A program made the position numbers and the translations under genes. The notes under the pieces were generated by a model, which made no database searches, was not told the DNA's origin, and saw only the letters and a list, made by a program, of their open reading frames with translations. From NCBI GenBank assembly GCA_037043015.1, contig CM073322.1:28938864-29002863 (forward strand): a DNA stretch of 64,000 nt. Direction: 5' to 3'. Below are positions 46,335 to 58,803 of the stretch, in pieces. The first letter of the stretch is position 1, and the number at the start of each line of letters is the position of its first letter. The stretch is from Bryum argenteum (lineage: Eukaryota; Streptophyta; Bryopsida; Bryales; Bryaceae).

Positions 46335-47320
46335 TTTTCCTGCTCACCTTCGACCACCTTCGTCGCCGCTCAGAGTACCTTGCCCCGCGTACACACCTTC
46401 TCTCCGGTGCGCTTTCCATTCCCTGCTCAAGCTACAACCACATTCATCGTTGCTCACTATATCTTGTCTCGCGTACACTCCTTCTCTCCGGCACGCTTTG
46501 CGACCACCTACGTCGTCGCTGCTTACTTTATCTTGTCCGCGCTCTCCCTCTCTCTGGCACTCTCTTTCTCTCTTGCGCGTGCGTACTCTCCCTCTCTCCG
46601 GCACTCTCCTTCTCTCTTGCGCACTTTCCATTACTGCTCAACCTGTGACCACCTTCACGGCCGCTCACTGTATCTTGCCCCGCATACACTCCTTCTCTCC
46701 GGCGCACTCCGAGCTTTCCATTCCCAGCTCAACTTGCAACCACCTTCGCAGCCGCTCAACGTATCTTGCCCCGCATAAACTCCTTCTCTCCGGTGCATTG
46801 CGCGCTTTCCATTTCCTGCTCAACCTGCAACCACCTTCGCTGCCGCTCAGCATATCTTGCCCCGCATACACTCCTTCTCTCTCGCACTCTCCTTCTCTCC
46901 AGCACTCTCCTTCTCTCCGGCGCACTTTGCGACCCACACCACCTACTTAGCCGCTCACTTTATCTTGTCCGCGCACTCTCCCTCTCTCTCTCCGGCAATC
47001 TTGTTCTCTCCCGCACTCTCCCTCTCTCTCTCCGGCAATCTTGTTCTCTCCCGCACTCTCCCTCTCTCTCCGGCAATCTTGTTCTCTCCCGCACTCTCCT
47101 CTCTCGCGTGCTTTCTATTACCAGCTAGCCTGCTTCCCATTACGAGCTGACTGACCACCTTCCTCGCCACTCACTATATCTTGCCCCTGTGTACACTCCT
47201 TCTCTCGCCAGCGCTTTCTATTTCCTGCTCAACCTCCAACCACCTTCCTCGCCGCTCACATTATCTTGCCCCCAGATACTCTTCGTCTCTTCATCTCTCC
47301 ACCGCACTTTGTTCCATTTG
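46335..47320. repeat. CT-rich tandem array, about 90-bp unit
   Basis: About ten degenerate units with the words tatcttgccccgc, tacactccttctctccgg, gcgctttccatt and ctgctcaacctgcaaccacc. Because it lacks stops it yields long false frames on both strands. It abuts the Harbinger ORF1 remnant. Confidence 0.85.
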
Positions 47321-47324
47321 TTCC

Positions 47325-48943
47325 ATGGATTTTCAGGAACCTTTGCCACAAATGGTAGTGGTGCCAATGCAAACGATGTCTCTACCACCAATCCTCCTAC
47401 CGAGTGGAGCAAATTTGGTCTTCAACAAGACAACATTTCTCTTCCGCTACTTTTCCAGGGTTGCGTTCCACTTCCTGGCCAAATGCCTTTCTTATTCCCT
47501 AGCCAAATCCCTTCTCTTCCTAGCCAAATGCCTTCTCTTCTTGGCCAAATGCCTTTCTTCATGCCTTCAGTTCAAGGGCTGGGGTTTGCACCTCCTTTGC
47601 AGTTTACACCAACCACCACCATGACTCTCATGACACGTTCGCAAAAGCATGGTTCACACGAATGCGTCACAGGCCCATCCACAAGCACCAAGAAAAGGAG
47701 AGGAGGTCCGAGGCAGAAAACTGAATTTGTTGCGTTAGATGAGCGTGAAGGACAAAGTTTAAGTCCTCGAGAGCGCAAGGCATTGGAAGGATGATTGGGT
47801 CTTCTAGTTTATTACAATTCGTGGAGAAATGCACAATGTTTCTCCATACCACCAAAGCAAGGTACTTTTCTTTGTATATAAATGTAATCCATTTCATTTT
47901 CTTGTTGTGCTACACCTTTGTGCTTCACATCATTGCAAATTGGAAAATGATGATATCAGGTACATTCAAAAAGATTTTCTTGTTGTGCTACGCTTTTGTG
48001 CTTCACTTATTTTGATGTAGTATTCTTGTTCAATTAGTATTATGTATATTCGGACATGAACACTAACTATTGAATACCTTGCTATAAGAGTTTCAAATTG
48101 GTTACCTTTTTGAGGTTGTGATACTTATAAACTTTCTCCTCAAGTTTCATGGAAAATCTGAAACTTGAGTTTCTGAAATTGTAGAGTAGAGTAAATAGAG
48201 TAAGTTGAGTAAATTACAATGTTTGTTAGTGAACAGAAGTGATACTTTTGCCTTTGGAGTAACTTCAATATTACAAACACACTTGCTTTGTTTTATTTTC
48301 GATGGTACATATTATCCTTGCTCAAACAAAAGTCACTAGCAGTACATGAGGTTTTTTCCAAGTTTCGAGCTATATTAATTTGGTATGTTTATTTTCCCTA
48401 TCATGGTGTATTCCAAATTGCTTCTCACATTATGCCTACATGTACAAGTCTGGCAACTGGTCTTGCGTACAGAGGAAACTTGTGTCTCTATGCCCAGATT
48501 TTACAAAGGACAGTGAGGCTTGCAGGAAGAAATGAAGTGCCATTTACAACGATTATAAGGAGGACAAGGCCATGATTTTGAAGTTTGGCTCTCCACAGTC
48601 CAAGAAGTGTCGCTGGTACCAATTGGTGAATGAGTTTATGTTTGACAAAACTAATGTTGTTTCTCATGCACATGCGAGTGCCAAGAATGCAGGTGGATTC
48701 ATGTCTATGATGACATTGGATACAAACACAATGGAGCAAAGTAGTGAGCAAAGGAGTGGTGAGAGTACATTGAAGTTTCTAGAACCAAAGCGGAAGGAGA
48801 AAATTATCATGGAGCGTTGCATAGGTGATATTAGGGACAATAACAAGAGTCTTATGGAAAGTTTGAAGGCCACTGAGGACACAAATATGAGTTTACTCAT
48901 GAGTATGCAAGAAACAATGCAGAAATTGGTGGACAAGCTCTAG
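47325..48943 (+). pseudogene. Harbinger ORF1, Myb/SANT-like protein remnant
   Basis: The N-terminal part (to 47794) is Pro/Met-rich with repeated PSQMP/GQMPF units, then a basic STKKRRGGPRQK stretch. From about 48490 the frame reads DFTKDSEACRKK, stop, SAIYNDYKEDKAMILKFGSP and RWYQLVNEFMFD, the trihelix (Myb/SANT-like) pattern of Harbinger ORF1. The C-terminus is a helical Glu/Lys-rich tail. Stops and a gap between the two parts show decay, or an intron plus a nonsense change. Confidence 0.65.
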
Positions 48944-49083
48944 AGAGGTAAATAGTACATCGCGGTTTGTCAATTGCTATCCATAGCAAATGTTTGTGCA
49001 ATGCACACCCTTGTCTTTGCCATCCACAAACTTTTTGCAAGGCTATTTCTCCTTGGACACAATTCTTTAGAGGTCCTCCCTCA

Positions 49084-51003
49084 TCAAGTGATTGTAATTT
49101 GGTATTCTCTGGCCGTCTCATGTTTCATGTATTCCAGAGTTTCTGTAGGGTTCTCCTTAATACCAGTCAAGCTATGTAGGGCATGATTTGCCACGGCAAG
49201 TCTTTCTTGTGACGGTGCCCTTGAAACTCTCCCTAGTAATAGGTCGTTGTGGACTTCATATCTGGCTTCTTGCACCCACTTAATTTTTGAGAACTTTGTG
49301 ATCGAAAATAATACAAATGTTGTGTAATTTAAGCACGTGCTCACCAATTTGGGCACATTCTTAAGGCGCATGTCAATTCTTTTGCCGATTAAATGAAACG
49401 GAGAGAGCTTTCCTAGCTTACAAAATTGTCCAATCTTAGTCCTTCTCCACACATTTGCATGATGCAGTGATCGATCCTGCCCACCCTATGTCGAAGTGCG
49501 AGAATAAGCATTTGCTTGATATGACACCCTCTTAACCCCTAAAAATCCAGGAAAACCGATTCGGTTTTTTGAAATTTTGGGCAGCTCATTTTAAGGAATT
49601 AAAGTGATATTATTGCCTAAGATTTTTACTGGATGCTACCCATACTGTAATGTGTATGTGGTAAAATTTGCAAAGCCAAATTTTAATTTTATAACCTTCA
49701 TCTAGAAATTTTAGGTTTCAAGTCCAAAACGGGCAGTTTAATTATTTTTTTTTTAAGTTTTTTTTTTTTTTTTTAGAAATAGGTTCATTACCAAATTACT
49801 ATTCAAATTCCAAAGTATCCAAAGTCAAAAAGTTTACTAGTTTTACAAGGGCGCCCTCCAAAACTTTCAAAAACAATCTTCACAATTTCTAATAATTTTA
49901 CAATTTTTTCTTTCAAAAATTGCCAAAATTCGAGGTTTTGGAGTTTTTCCAAGTTTTTTTTTTTTTTTTTTTTCAAAATTCACATTCTCATAAATTCACC
50001 TACTCACCATCTCGATTTTTCTCAAACTAAATATATCATATGTGGTGCTTGTTTTACTATATGGTTGTTTTTAGACCTTCTTTCATATAATAATTCACAT
50101 TAAGGTCAAAAAGTGGAATTGGTCTCTAAAATTTTGCATGAGCGTACCCAACTTGATTACCTACATGGAAAAAAATGAGGGAAAAATATTTGGAGTAACA
50201 ATCATCAAGTTGCCCCTGGCACCATTTAGACAATGCCTCTCACGCAGCGGCAAAAAAAGTGTTGGTCAAACTTTGATTGCTACGATCTCACAAATGACAA
50301 ACATCCAACGGTTGAAATTTTGACGAGTCTTTTGTATATAAGTTAGGTACAAGATCTTATGGTTCAAAATCTAAAACCGGAAAAAAAAATTCTCCATTTC
50401 CCCATTTCCCAACGAAGGTGAAAAATGGCACTTTTTGGTTCTGGAGGTTGAGGAAACGCCTGGATTTCTAGGGGTTAAAGGATTGAATGGAATTCTTTGC
50501 GCTTGTAGTAGTCTGTAGCATGGAGCGGTGGTACAAGGATGGGAATGTGGAATCCATCAACTGCCCCAACTACATAAGGTATGTCATGCAAATTTTGGAA
50601 TTCTTTGGCGTAGTTTCGCAAGACGGCTGTAGTAGGCTATCTAGTGAATCATTTAAGTAGAATTGTCTTCATGGCAGCACAAAATTGAAGAACTGCTAGT
50701 TGAATCGTTGAAATGCCAATCTTGTACAAATCAACGATGCTTTGCATGGAATTACTTGTGGCCAATCTTGAGATTCCAACTGCCACCTTAATCTAAAGTG
50801 GAATTGTGGACCGCATGTTCGTATCTTGTTTCTGCAAGGGCGTGGCAAGAGAAAAATACCAAGAATTTGAATGTCGAGACGACCATGCGTATCCGTCCTT
50901 TGAACTCCCTCGGCATTAAATGATCCAAGGAGGTCTTGATCAAAAAACTCAGGTTGTCGCAGCCCTCTCTCGTGTGCCTAAAGTGGTCGTGGGTACAGCC
51001 CAT
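49084..51003 (-). pseudogene. PIF/Harbinger DDE transposase, interrupted
   Basis: Minus-strand order. The N-terminal block (51003-50800) has REFKGRIRMVVSTFKFL. Next come KVAVGISRLATSNSMQSIVD and DIPYVVGAVDGFHIPI, the first catalytic Asp motif (GAIDGTHI in intact relatives), then YYKRKEFHSI. The TTAA element follows. On the far side GVISSKCLFSHFDIGWAGS carries the next conserved block, then KRIDMRLKNVPKLVSTCL and KWVQEARYEV. Multiple stops make it inactive. Confidence 0.8.
49532..50478. mobile_element. TTAA-bounded TIR element, copy b, inside the transposase
   Basis: 947 bp. Left end ttaacccctaaaaatccagg; right end inverted ttaacccctagaaatccagg, 19 of 20 identical. Removing it with one TTAA restores Harbinger register (HSIL-x-EGVISS, where relatives have HSI.LQGV), so the boundaries are supported independently. 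Non-coding; contains long T runs near 49746-49775 and 49955-49973. Confidence 0.85.
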
Positions 51004-53843
51004 GCACTCGCTTCAATCCGTGAATTGCATGAATGATGCAACAAAGTTGCTGCCAGTGCCATATAAAAATCACTATGCATCCCCAAACAAACTCACTACC
51101 GTACAAAATAACGAGAGCTGGTAAACCTAAAGAAGTAGGAGCCCCTAGACTTCCTCGTCCACCTTCACGATGTGTTTGCAATTGTGAGTAAGAAGCTAGT
51201 AGATAAGATTGGAGGTTGTTATGTGCAATTCACACCAAGAATTGTACAAAGTTAAGTAGAGCTTTCTACATCAAACTCAATAGACTATGACAAGCATAAG
51301 AAGTTGGCATTCCAATCAAGCTCCTTAAGTTGCTCAGTCTTGATACATTCAAGGGTTAAGAGTTTCAAGACATTTGATTCAATTTGCAATCAATATTATC
51401 TCAATGCAATGAGATTACCCATCTTGTAAGAGGTAAAGCGAGGTTTCATATATCTCAAATTGAGATTGTAATTTTTATGTTGATATAATCAAATGGCTTA
51501 TTAAATTATACTTATAACATAATGTAGTCATAATCAAAATAAAATAGTAATATAAAATGTGATATATGTTAAGCACTCAAGTAATATAAAATAGTGTCAT
51601 GTGTTAAGCACTCAAAGTATAGAGTCAAATTCACTGCTTTTAAGCCATTGCGGTTATGAGAAAACTTTGATTGTCTTCAATGACATGGGATTACTTTTTA
51701 TCAATACTCTTTAACGATTCTCATTCTCTTTGTGATTATCAGAACCAACCTGAAGAACTTATAAAGGATAATAATTATAATTTTAAAGTGAATTTTGAAC
51801 TTCAAAGGATTGCAGCAAGAGAAAGAGGATGGGTTTGATGCAATACTAAGAGCTCTGCCATAGTGACAATAAGTTGGACTTCCTCCGGGGAATGCAAAAG
51901 TTGCATTAGAGAGAGCGAGGGTGTAAAATAAAGTTTGGCAAGCAAGGGCAAAGAAGATTGTACGACGGGATGGGCTTGCTGCAAGCTCTGTTGTGCCACT
52001 TGTGTGGCTGCATCTGGGGTAATACTTGACATGGCAGAGGAAGCCCTAGTCGAAGCTCTAGCCCTAGTTGGCTTATCACTTGCCGCTCATGTGGTTTCTT
52101 TCTTAGTAGCATTGAGGTTTTAGGATAAAAAGCTAAAAAAACTCTCGTTGAGTAGAACACCATTCTAGTATATCTATATATTTCTCTCAGTTGATAAATC
52201 ATTTACTCCTAATGTCGTAAGGCGTTAAAACTACAAAAAACTTCAAAATTGCTCTCTTTCATTGCAAGGTGGAAATTCTCAAAATTTTGACAAATTTTTC
52301 AAGTATATAAATCTAGGATCTAGTACCTGACTTGTACATATATGTGTGTCCCAAATCTTACTTAAATTCAAGTTTCATTTTGTTAGCGAGATTATAATGT
52401 TTAGAGCAGAATAATTTTTCTTTTTTTTTCTTTTTTTTTATATATATATAAATTTTATTTTTTTACAAAACGGGTTTGAAGTGTTTTGTGAGCCAAGAGA
52501 ACCACTTTTAAGTGTAAAGTCGAACTGAGGCTCTTAATATTCTTATTCCTTATGTTCGTAAGGAGTATGACTATATAAATTTTACTCATATTGGACCTAT
52601 GAAACCTTTAGAAATGCTTCATTTTTCACATGGAGAAATATCTTGAAATTCAACAACAAAGGCCGCTCTTTGATATTAATAATAAATGCAAGTAAAAGTT
52701 TCTTGGATTGGTAATCTGAACAGTGCCTTACTACCTCTTCTCCATGTACAAAAAACAAAACTTGATAAAAAAGCAAAATCTCAATTTTCGTAATCTTTCA
52801 AAGTATATTCGATCTTTTGATTAGATTTGGGCAGATTTTGAGAATAAAGAAGCATCTTTTGCAACTTTGGGCAATTTCCTCACGCCCTAATAGTGTTTTC
52901 AAACTTTGATCATGACCATCTTCTAAACTACGAGGAATTTTGAAGCATGAAAGGACCTTCCACAATGGAAAAACTCTATAGTGTGCACAAAGTTTCAACT
53001 TCACATGACCTACTACTACGATGCGGCAATACTTCATCTCAAAATATAAATCTCTAACTACATAGTGATGTACTGAGAATAATCAATTTGGCAATACATC
53101 CCCCACGCCGGTAAGTACTTGCCTTCCTATCCCACAACCCTGCCCGACCAAATAGAATTTTGGGGGTAAATTTGCCTCCTATTTTTGAATGGTACATGTC
53201 ACCCATTGTGCCACAAATGTAAAACGGGGTCTTAGATCTCATTTCCAAACCCAGAATTTCAAAAAATTGGGTAAATTCCTCAACAAACGAAAAAAAATAA
53301 TAATGGCCGTTTTTTGGCCAAGCCGGGAGAGTTAGGGCGGGCAGCCACGGGTGGGGAAGTCCTGTCCACGCCCAGAATAATATCGTTGGGCAGGGAATAT
53401 ACGGAGGTAAAATTCTGTAGTTCAAAGACGAGGAACAGCAAAAGTGCATGTACGCATGTGCATTGCATGTATCATGTACGGATCTGATCAATCATTCAAT
53501 CATGATTCTATAAGGAGAGAGTAGTTTTAGTCAATGTTAGTTTAGGCAATGTTCAAGTGGTTGCATGTTACTGCCACAGTTAAAAGGAGGAGAATATGTT
53601 ACTCGGAGTTGCTCCGAACTTCTGGCGGTGAAAATGCAATGCAATGCTGAAGAAGAATGTTTGCTTCCCGACTTCGGGTTTGTCACAAGTCTGCCGTGGA
53701 GAGTGTCCCTCAGAGCTCCAGGGAGCCACCCTAACTTAACCTTAACTTTCTACCTGGAATCACCACTATGGTTGTAGCATGACCTAAAAAGCGTCAGTCA
53801 GTACCGTAGATTCTCCGTACAAGAAACGATTCTTTCAGCGCCA
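51004..53843. other. AT-rich DNA without recognised gene
   Basis: Short open frames only. A poly-T/TA stretch lies near 52416-52455. No RNA or transposon ends found. Confidence 0.45.
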
Positions 53844-54076
53844 TTAACCCTTAAAAGTCCCTTGGGGATAGTATGTACGTTGTCGTATAATTAGGATTTG
53901 CTACCAACAAGAAACTCTAAACTGGAATCGTAATAGCTCACTAGAACCGCATTAATTCAAATGTCAACTTCTTCTTTGAACTCAAACCCATTAAAGGTGT
54001 GCATTCACTCCAAATACAACCAAAATACACCGTATTCTACTGGTCGCCACGGCACGCTCAGACCTTTAAGGGTTAA
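53844..54076. mobile_element. TTAA-bounded TIR element, copy d (233 bp)
   Basis: Left ttaacccttaaaagtc and inverted right ttaacccttaaaggtc match at 15 of 16 positions. Non-coding. Smallest complete copy of the family in the window. Confidence 0.75.
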
Positions 54077-55777
54077 GTGACCTATTATGAGTTGGACGAC
54101 ATTCTCAGTGGGTTCACAAGGTACTCTGCTCTCAACCAAATTATTATTCAAGTTTTAAAGTAACCTAACTCAATTTCACAAGGGCAGCCTCCAAAAATTA
54201 CAAAAACAATCTTCATAACTTTTTAGTGATTTTTGGAATTATTTCTTACAAAGTTTGTCGAAATCCGATATTTTGGATTTTAAAAAAATTAAATTAAATT
54301 ATTATTATTTTTTTTAAAAAAAATTCCTTCAAAGTTTACAAACTAACAATAGCACCTACTCGCCCTTCAATTTTTTCTTGTACCAAATATATTTATATAT
54401 AGTGAAATGCATGTTCACTATATTGCTATTTTTAGACCTTCTTATAGTAAATAATTTGCATAAAGATCCAAAAAAATAATCGGAATGAGTCTCTGAAATT
54501 TTTCATAAGGGTACCCAACTTCATTACCTACATGGCAATAAATATGCCCAAAATGTTCGAAATAACAAATTTCAACTTCCCCTTGGCACCATTTACACTA
54601 TGTGTCCTCGACAATGGTCAAAAGAGCTTATGCATCAACTTTGAATGTCACGATCTTACTAATGGAAATTTTAGCAGTTGCTAAACAAAAAGTTAGGTAC
54701 AAAATCCTAAGATTGTAGGTGAAAAATAGAGAAAAAATTGATTGACATGGCCGGGAGTGCACGGGACTTAAAAGAGGCAGTTTTGAGACTTCTTGCTCCT
54801 AAAACAACAAGGACATTTAGAGGTTAAGCCCTTTAGGTCTATGATGCATGATTGCCTAAATGATTAAACATGACCTTCTTCCACTTCATGCCTTAAAAAT
54901 CTCAATCTTAGATTTATTTAGGAGATTCAATCGTAGAATCTTAAATTTAACTTGACTATTTATGCACATGTAAAAGATAAACGGTTGATATTTCTTCCTT
55001 TATGAGATCATAATGGTCAAACTTCGCTAACTCTTTTATCTATGCGAAGCCCACAAACCCACTTGTTTATCTTCACTTGTAGTATACTTATTGTACGACA
55101 TGTAGATTAAGATTTGACTCATGGAGCCTCATAGATTGCAAGATCACAATATATCAGTTCTTAAAATAAACTAAAAAAAATTCATCATTTTTACTTCAAC
55201 GTGAAAATTGTACTAACAAATCTTTTATAATGAAAAAATCTCCAAGTAGAAAGTTGTTCACCTTCATCCAAGTAACACTCTAGTACGAGTGAAATTTATA
55301 AAAAAATATACATTGGCTCAAATTAACTACCTTTAGTGGTGAAAACTGCCAGAAACTTTTACAAAGAAAAAGTGGTTAAATTCTACATCCCATGCATTCA
55401 ATTCAATATTTTATCTTCAATACATCTTCAGTTGGGTCAACCATTCTACGACTAAAAGTAGGCTCTAATTGGAAGACATTCCAAAAGATAAAGTTCAATA
55501 GTGGATGAAGGAGATGTAGCTCCTCAAAAATCACGCATTCTTTCATTGTAGAAACATCATGCAAATCTTACACCAAAGTATCTGGTTCAAAATTCTGCAA
55601 CTACAAAGTTGTTGGAATTCATCTTGAGATCATTATAATGCCATTTTAATTTTATTTTGTAAAACTTGGCTTGCAATGGTAAAACATGCCCGACGTTGAA
55701 AAACCCTGTAAGAAGAGCTCCTTCAGCCATTGGATCATACTTTATTGTATGGTTCTCCAATGACGTTAAGGGGTTAA
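54077..55777. mobile_element. Abutting TTAA-family copies e and f
   Basis: Copy e (54077-54827) has an interior like copy b (for example agttaggtacaaaatcctaag) but lacks a matching left end. Copy f (54824-55777) has an interior like copy a and shares the TTAA at 54824-54827. Its ends (ttaagccctttaggtc and, inverted, ttaaccccttaacgtc) match only partly. Confidence 0.6.
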
Positions 55778-55840
55778 AGCTAAAAACCTTGCACTAAATG
55801 CATGTCAAATCTTCACAATATTTTAGATTGAGCTAACTCT

Positions 55841-56110
55841 TTAAACCCTAACTTTCCTTAAATCCCGAAACGGGTTTTGGAGGTTCCCCCAAGAGAAAAC
55901 TAAGCCAACTTTGACCATTATAATCTCACAAATGAGGAAGAATTAATGGTTCAAATTTGGCATGGGAGAAGAATGTCAACTGAACTATGAGATCTTACGG
56001 TTGAGTCTTTTCTATAATGCTTAGAAGATTGAGATTTTTTGAGCTTAATATAGAGGAAGGTCAAATTTTGTGACTTAGACCGTTTTGCAACAAGGAAATT
56101 TAGGGGTTAA
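55841..56110. mobile_element. TTAA-bounded TIR element, copy g (270 bp)
   Basis: Left ttaaaccctaactttcctt and inverted right ttaacccctaaatttcctt match at 17 of 19 positions. Interior shares ctcacaaatgaggaag and gagatcttacggtt words with copy b. Confidence 0.75.
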
Positions 56111-57325
56111 CAAAAATTGAAGCTTGATTGAAATCCAACCCAACGAATGAAGTCAAAATTCATTGTTGCAATGGATGACTTTGGACTTGTGGATCTCAAC
56201 GGGCGACTGAGTCACCCCGAGTTTTTTTCACCTTGTCCGTTCGTAGCATTTTCCGAGGCCCGTTTTTACAGTAATTTGATGTAGATTCGTTTTGAAACGA
56301 TCCTCATTCTCCTGGCAGGGGTTTAGCACTAAACCTACCTCATTCATGTCGGTACAAGATTCTCATGTACACAAGTGATTCACTGTTCTACAGACGCAAG
56401 GAGAACTCCCACCAAATGGCCGGGAAGTGAGCATTCATTCATGCTTCGAGAACTCAGATTGTGCAAAGCATGTCGGTGCAGAGTCCCGATACTGCCGAAT
56501 CTTCTCTGCAAACAATGTTGGAGAATAAGTTTCACTTCGCAATCGATTAATCAAACAATCAGTATCGGCGGGATACTTAATTACTCCTAGGGTAGCCAAT
56601 TGGATATCCGGGCATTGTGCGAAGCTCCCGGACTCCCAGGTGCCCACGATTATGTTACGGTAGACAGCACCGGAGTTTTGGCAGTATCAAGGTATCCCAT
56701 GCAAGTGATGCACTTTTATGCTTGTTGGATTTGGAAACAACATGATGACGGCATATCCCTCACTCTTTCACTTGCCTTTTTTTTCAAAGTTGCAAATTAT
56801 ACTTCCATTTGGACTTGGCCTTGTCCTGGTTTTCTGATTCCCCTACGAGTTCCTTTATTCGCATAATCACACAAGGAAGGTGTATCTGTAACTGTGATTC
56901 CAGGTGCCAACTCCCATCATCCAGGCCATAGAATGTTATCAACCAAGTATCTGGCAACTCTAACGATTCAACTATACAGTTGTCTCAATGTTAGTAGAAA
57001 GTATTCTCCATTCGAATATTGTCGAATCTTTCCAGCCACTTTGAGATAAGTGAGATTTAGACCGAGGAAAACGGCATGGATTAGAGAGTTGCTTCGAATA
57101 CAAATATACTGTTTGAGTACAATGGTAACATATGAGAGGTAACATTTTAGACTTTGACGCATTTTGGTATCTCTGTGAGTTCCAATTCCAAATTCAAACC
57201 GAGTCAAAATTTCTGGTTCCAACTGGTAGGTACATACTTCGCGTATCTCCCAAAATTGATTCCCTCCCCCACCCCAATGAGCTTCCCAAATCTGAAATTT
57301 GAGCACGTTTCGAGCACGCTACTCA
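56111..57325. other. Unannotated DNA of gene-like composition
   Basis: Base composition is closer to the gene region than to its neighbours, but no frame or splice chain resembles a protein on either strand. It could be a decayed gene or unrecognised UTR. Confidence 0.35.
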
Positions 57326-57945
57326 TGTCCTCTCGAGACAACATTATCCTCTTCAAATACTCGTGTTTCTGGAGTGATAATTGTCAGTATCGATCAACTG
57401 GAGACAAGCAAAAACATGTCTGCCACGAAGTAAAGTAAAATTGACAGGACGAAGTGTATGGTGAAATGCAAGCGAGATCCAAGCTGACCTTGAAAGCAGC
57501 ACAGGCGATGGAGAAAAAAAAGGGTGCACGATCATCAATCAGCAAGTTTCAGAAAGCAATCGAAGGAAAGATCAGGGAAGGTGTAATACAGACAATGTTG
57601 ACCGACTTCAAGCGTTCTCATTCAGAAATTGCATGTCCTCAACAATATTATCCCCTTCAATTACTCCTCTTGTTTCTGGAGCGATAATTGTCAGTATCAC
57701 TCCAGGCAAGCAAAAACATGTCTGCCACGAAGTAAAGTAAAATTGACAGGACGAAGTGTATGTATGGTGAAATGAAAGCGAGCTTCAAGCTGACCTTGAA
57801 AGCAGCACAGGCGATGGAGAAAAAAAGAGTGCACGATCGTGAATCAGCAAGTTTCCCAAAGCAATCGAAGGAAAGATCAGGGAAGGTGTAATACAGACAA
57901 TGTTGACCGACGTACTTCAAGCTTTCTCATTCAGAAATTGCAGGT
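57326..57945. repeat. Tandem duplication, two units of about 310 bp
   Basis: Units 57326-57633 and 57634-57945 are near-identical over most of their length. Both contain gataattgtcagtatc, gcaaaaacatgtctgccacg, aagctgaccttgaaagcagc and ggaaggtgtaatacagacaa. Small differences include an inserted tatg near 57763. No coding sense in either. Confidence 0.88.
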
Positions 57946-58512
57946 CAAGGGAGACAGTTCAACTGCCTGACGTGCTCTCATTTGACAATATTTTAATGCA
58001 TGAAACATCAATGGCACCATGGTTGAATCTATAGTACAAGTTTATCACACGCAATTCAATGTTGTGGATGGGGGAATACCAACCACTCTGGACAGAATAT
58101 CCTGGTATCTTGTAATTGATTCAAAAGTCAGTGATCGATGTTGCAAGATAATTGCAAGCGTTGTCAGTACGTTTCGAGATAATTTCGAATTCTGCATCTT
58201 ATCCTGCTTTAGTTGATGTTTCATTGTAGATGATTTTTTTTACAATCAATGTATCTATCAATCAACTGAGAAGTCTGTACAACATAAGTAGCATTAGCTT
58301 TTTGACAGGGAAAAGGAACATATCAGATTTTTGAGATTTTGGTGGATTTGGTTATGCCATGCTTAACTCTCTCCAATTTGCTGACAGTAAAGGTTTAAAG
58401 ACCATTTATTTTACTAGTAAGATCCCCGTCGTCCTCTCATAGAAGCTAAAAAGTATGCCTTGTCTACCATTTTCTTTAAGAGTATTATGTTTATTATCTT
58501 CATGTGTGCCCG

Positions 58513-58555
<43 letters not shown>

Positions 58556-58803
58556 CCAAAATGCCTCAAAGAAGGTAGGTAGGTTCGTATGTTGATAGGT
58601 TGGTACGTAGGTTGATAGGAAGGATCGCCGGATCAATAACCCAATTCTGTTATATATATAGATTTCTGTAATTTTTCACTTCCGGTTTACGGTTTTTCCG
58701 TATAGTTCATTCGCGGTTCTTGTGAAGATGTTAGGGGTTGGGGTTAGGGTTTGAGGTCTAGGGTTCACGAGTCCATGTGCGGTTGAATTTGACTTCTTGA
58801 ACA
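57946..58803. other. Spacer with low-complexity words
   Basis: No gene recognised. Short ggtaggt/ggttggtacgtagg repeats lie at 58574-58622. Confidence 0.4.
58517..58553. repeat. TA dinucleotide microsatellite
   Basis: About 18 uninterrupted TA units. Confidence 0.95.

Larger units (their letters stand above)
47190..51003. mobile_element. Decayed PIF/Harbinger element with convergent ORFs
   Basis: The plus strand carries a Myb/SANT-like ORF1 remnant (about 47325-48943). The minus strand carries a DDE transposase (51003 down to 49084). This pair is the normal gene content of PIF/Harbinger elements. The transposase is interrupted by a TTAA element at 49532-50478. I could not place terminal inverted repeats. 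Confidence 0.7.

Noticed and set aside
46312-46950. 212-codon and related frames rich in Ser/Pro/Leu
   Set aside because: They are translations of the CT-rich tandem array; every unit repeats the same residues in several frames and on both strands.
53054-53491. 145-codon minus-strand frame
   Set aside because: No family resemblance, odd composition, and overlapping alternative frames of similar length.
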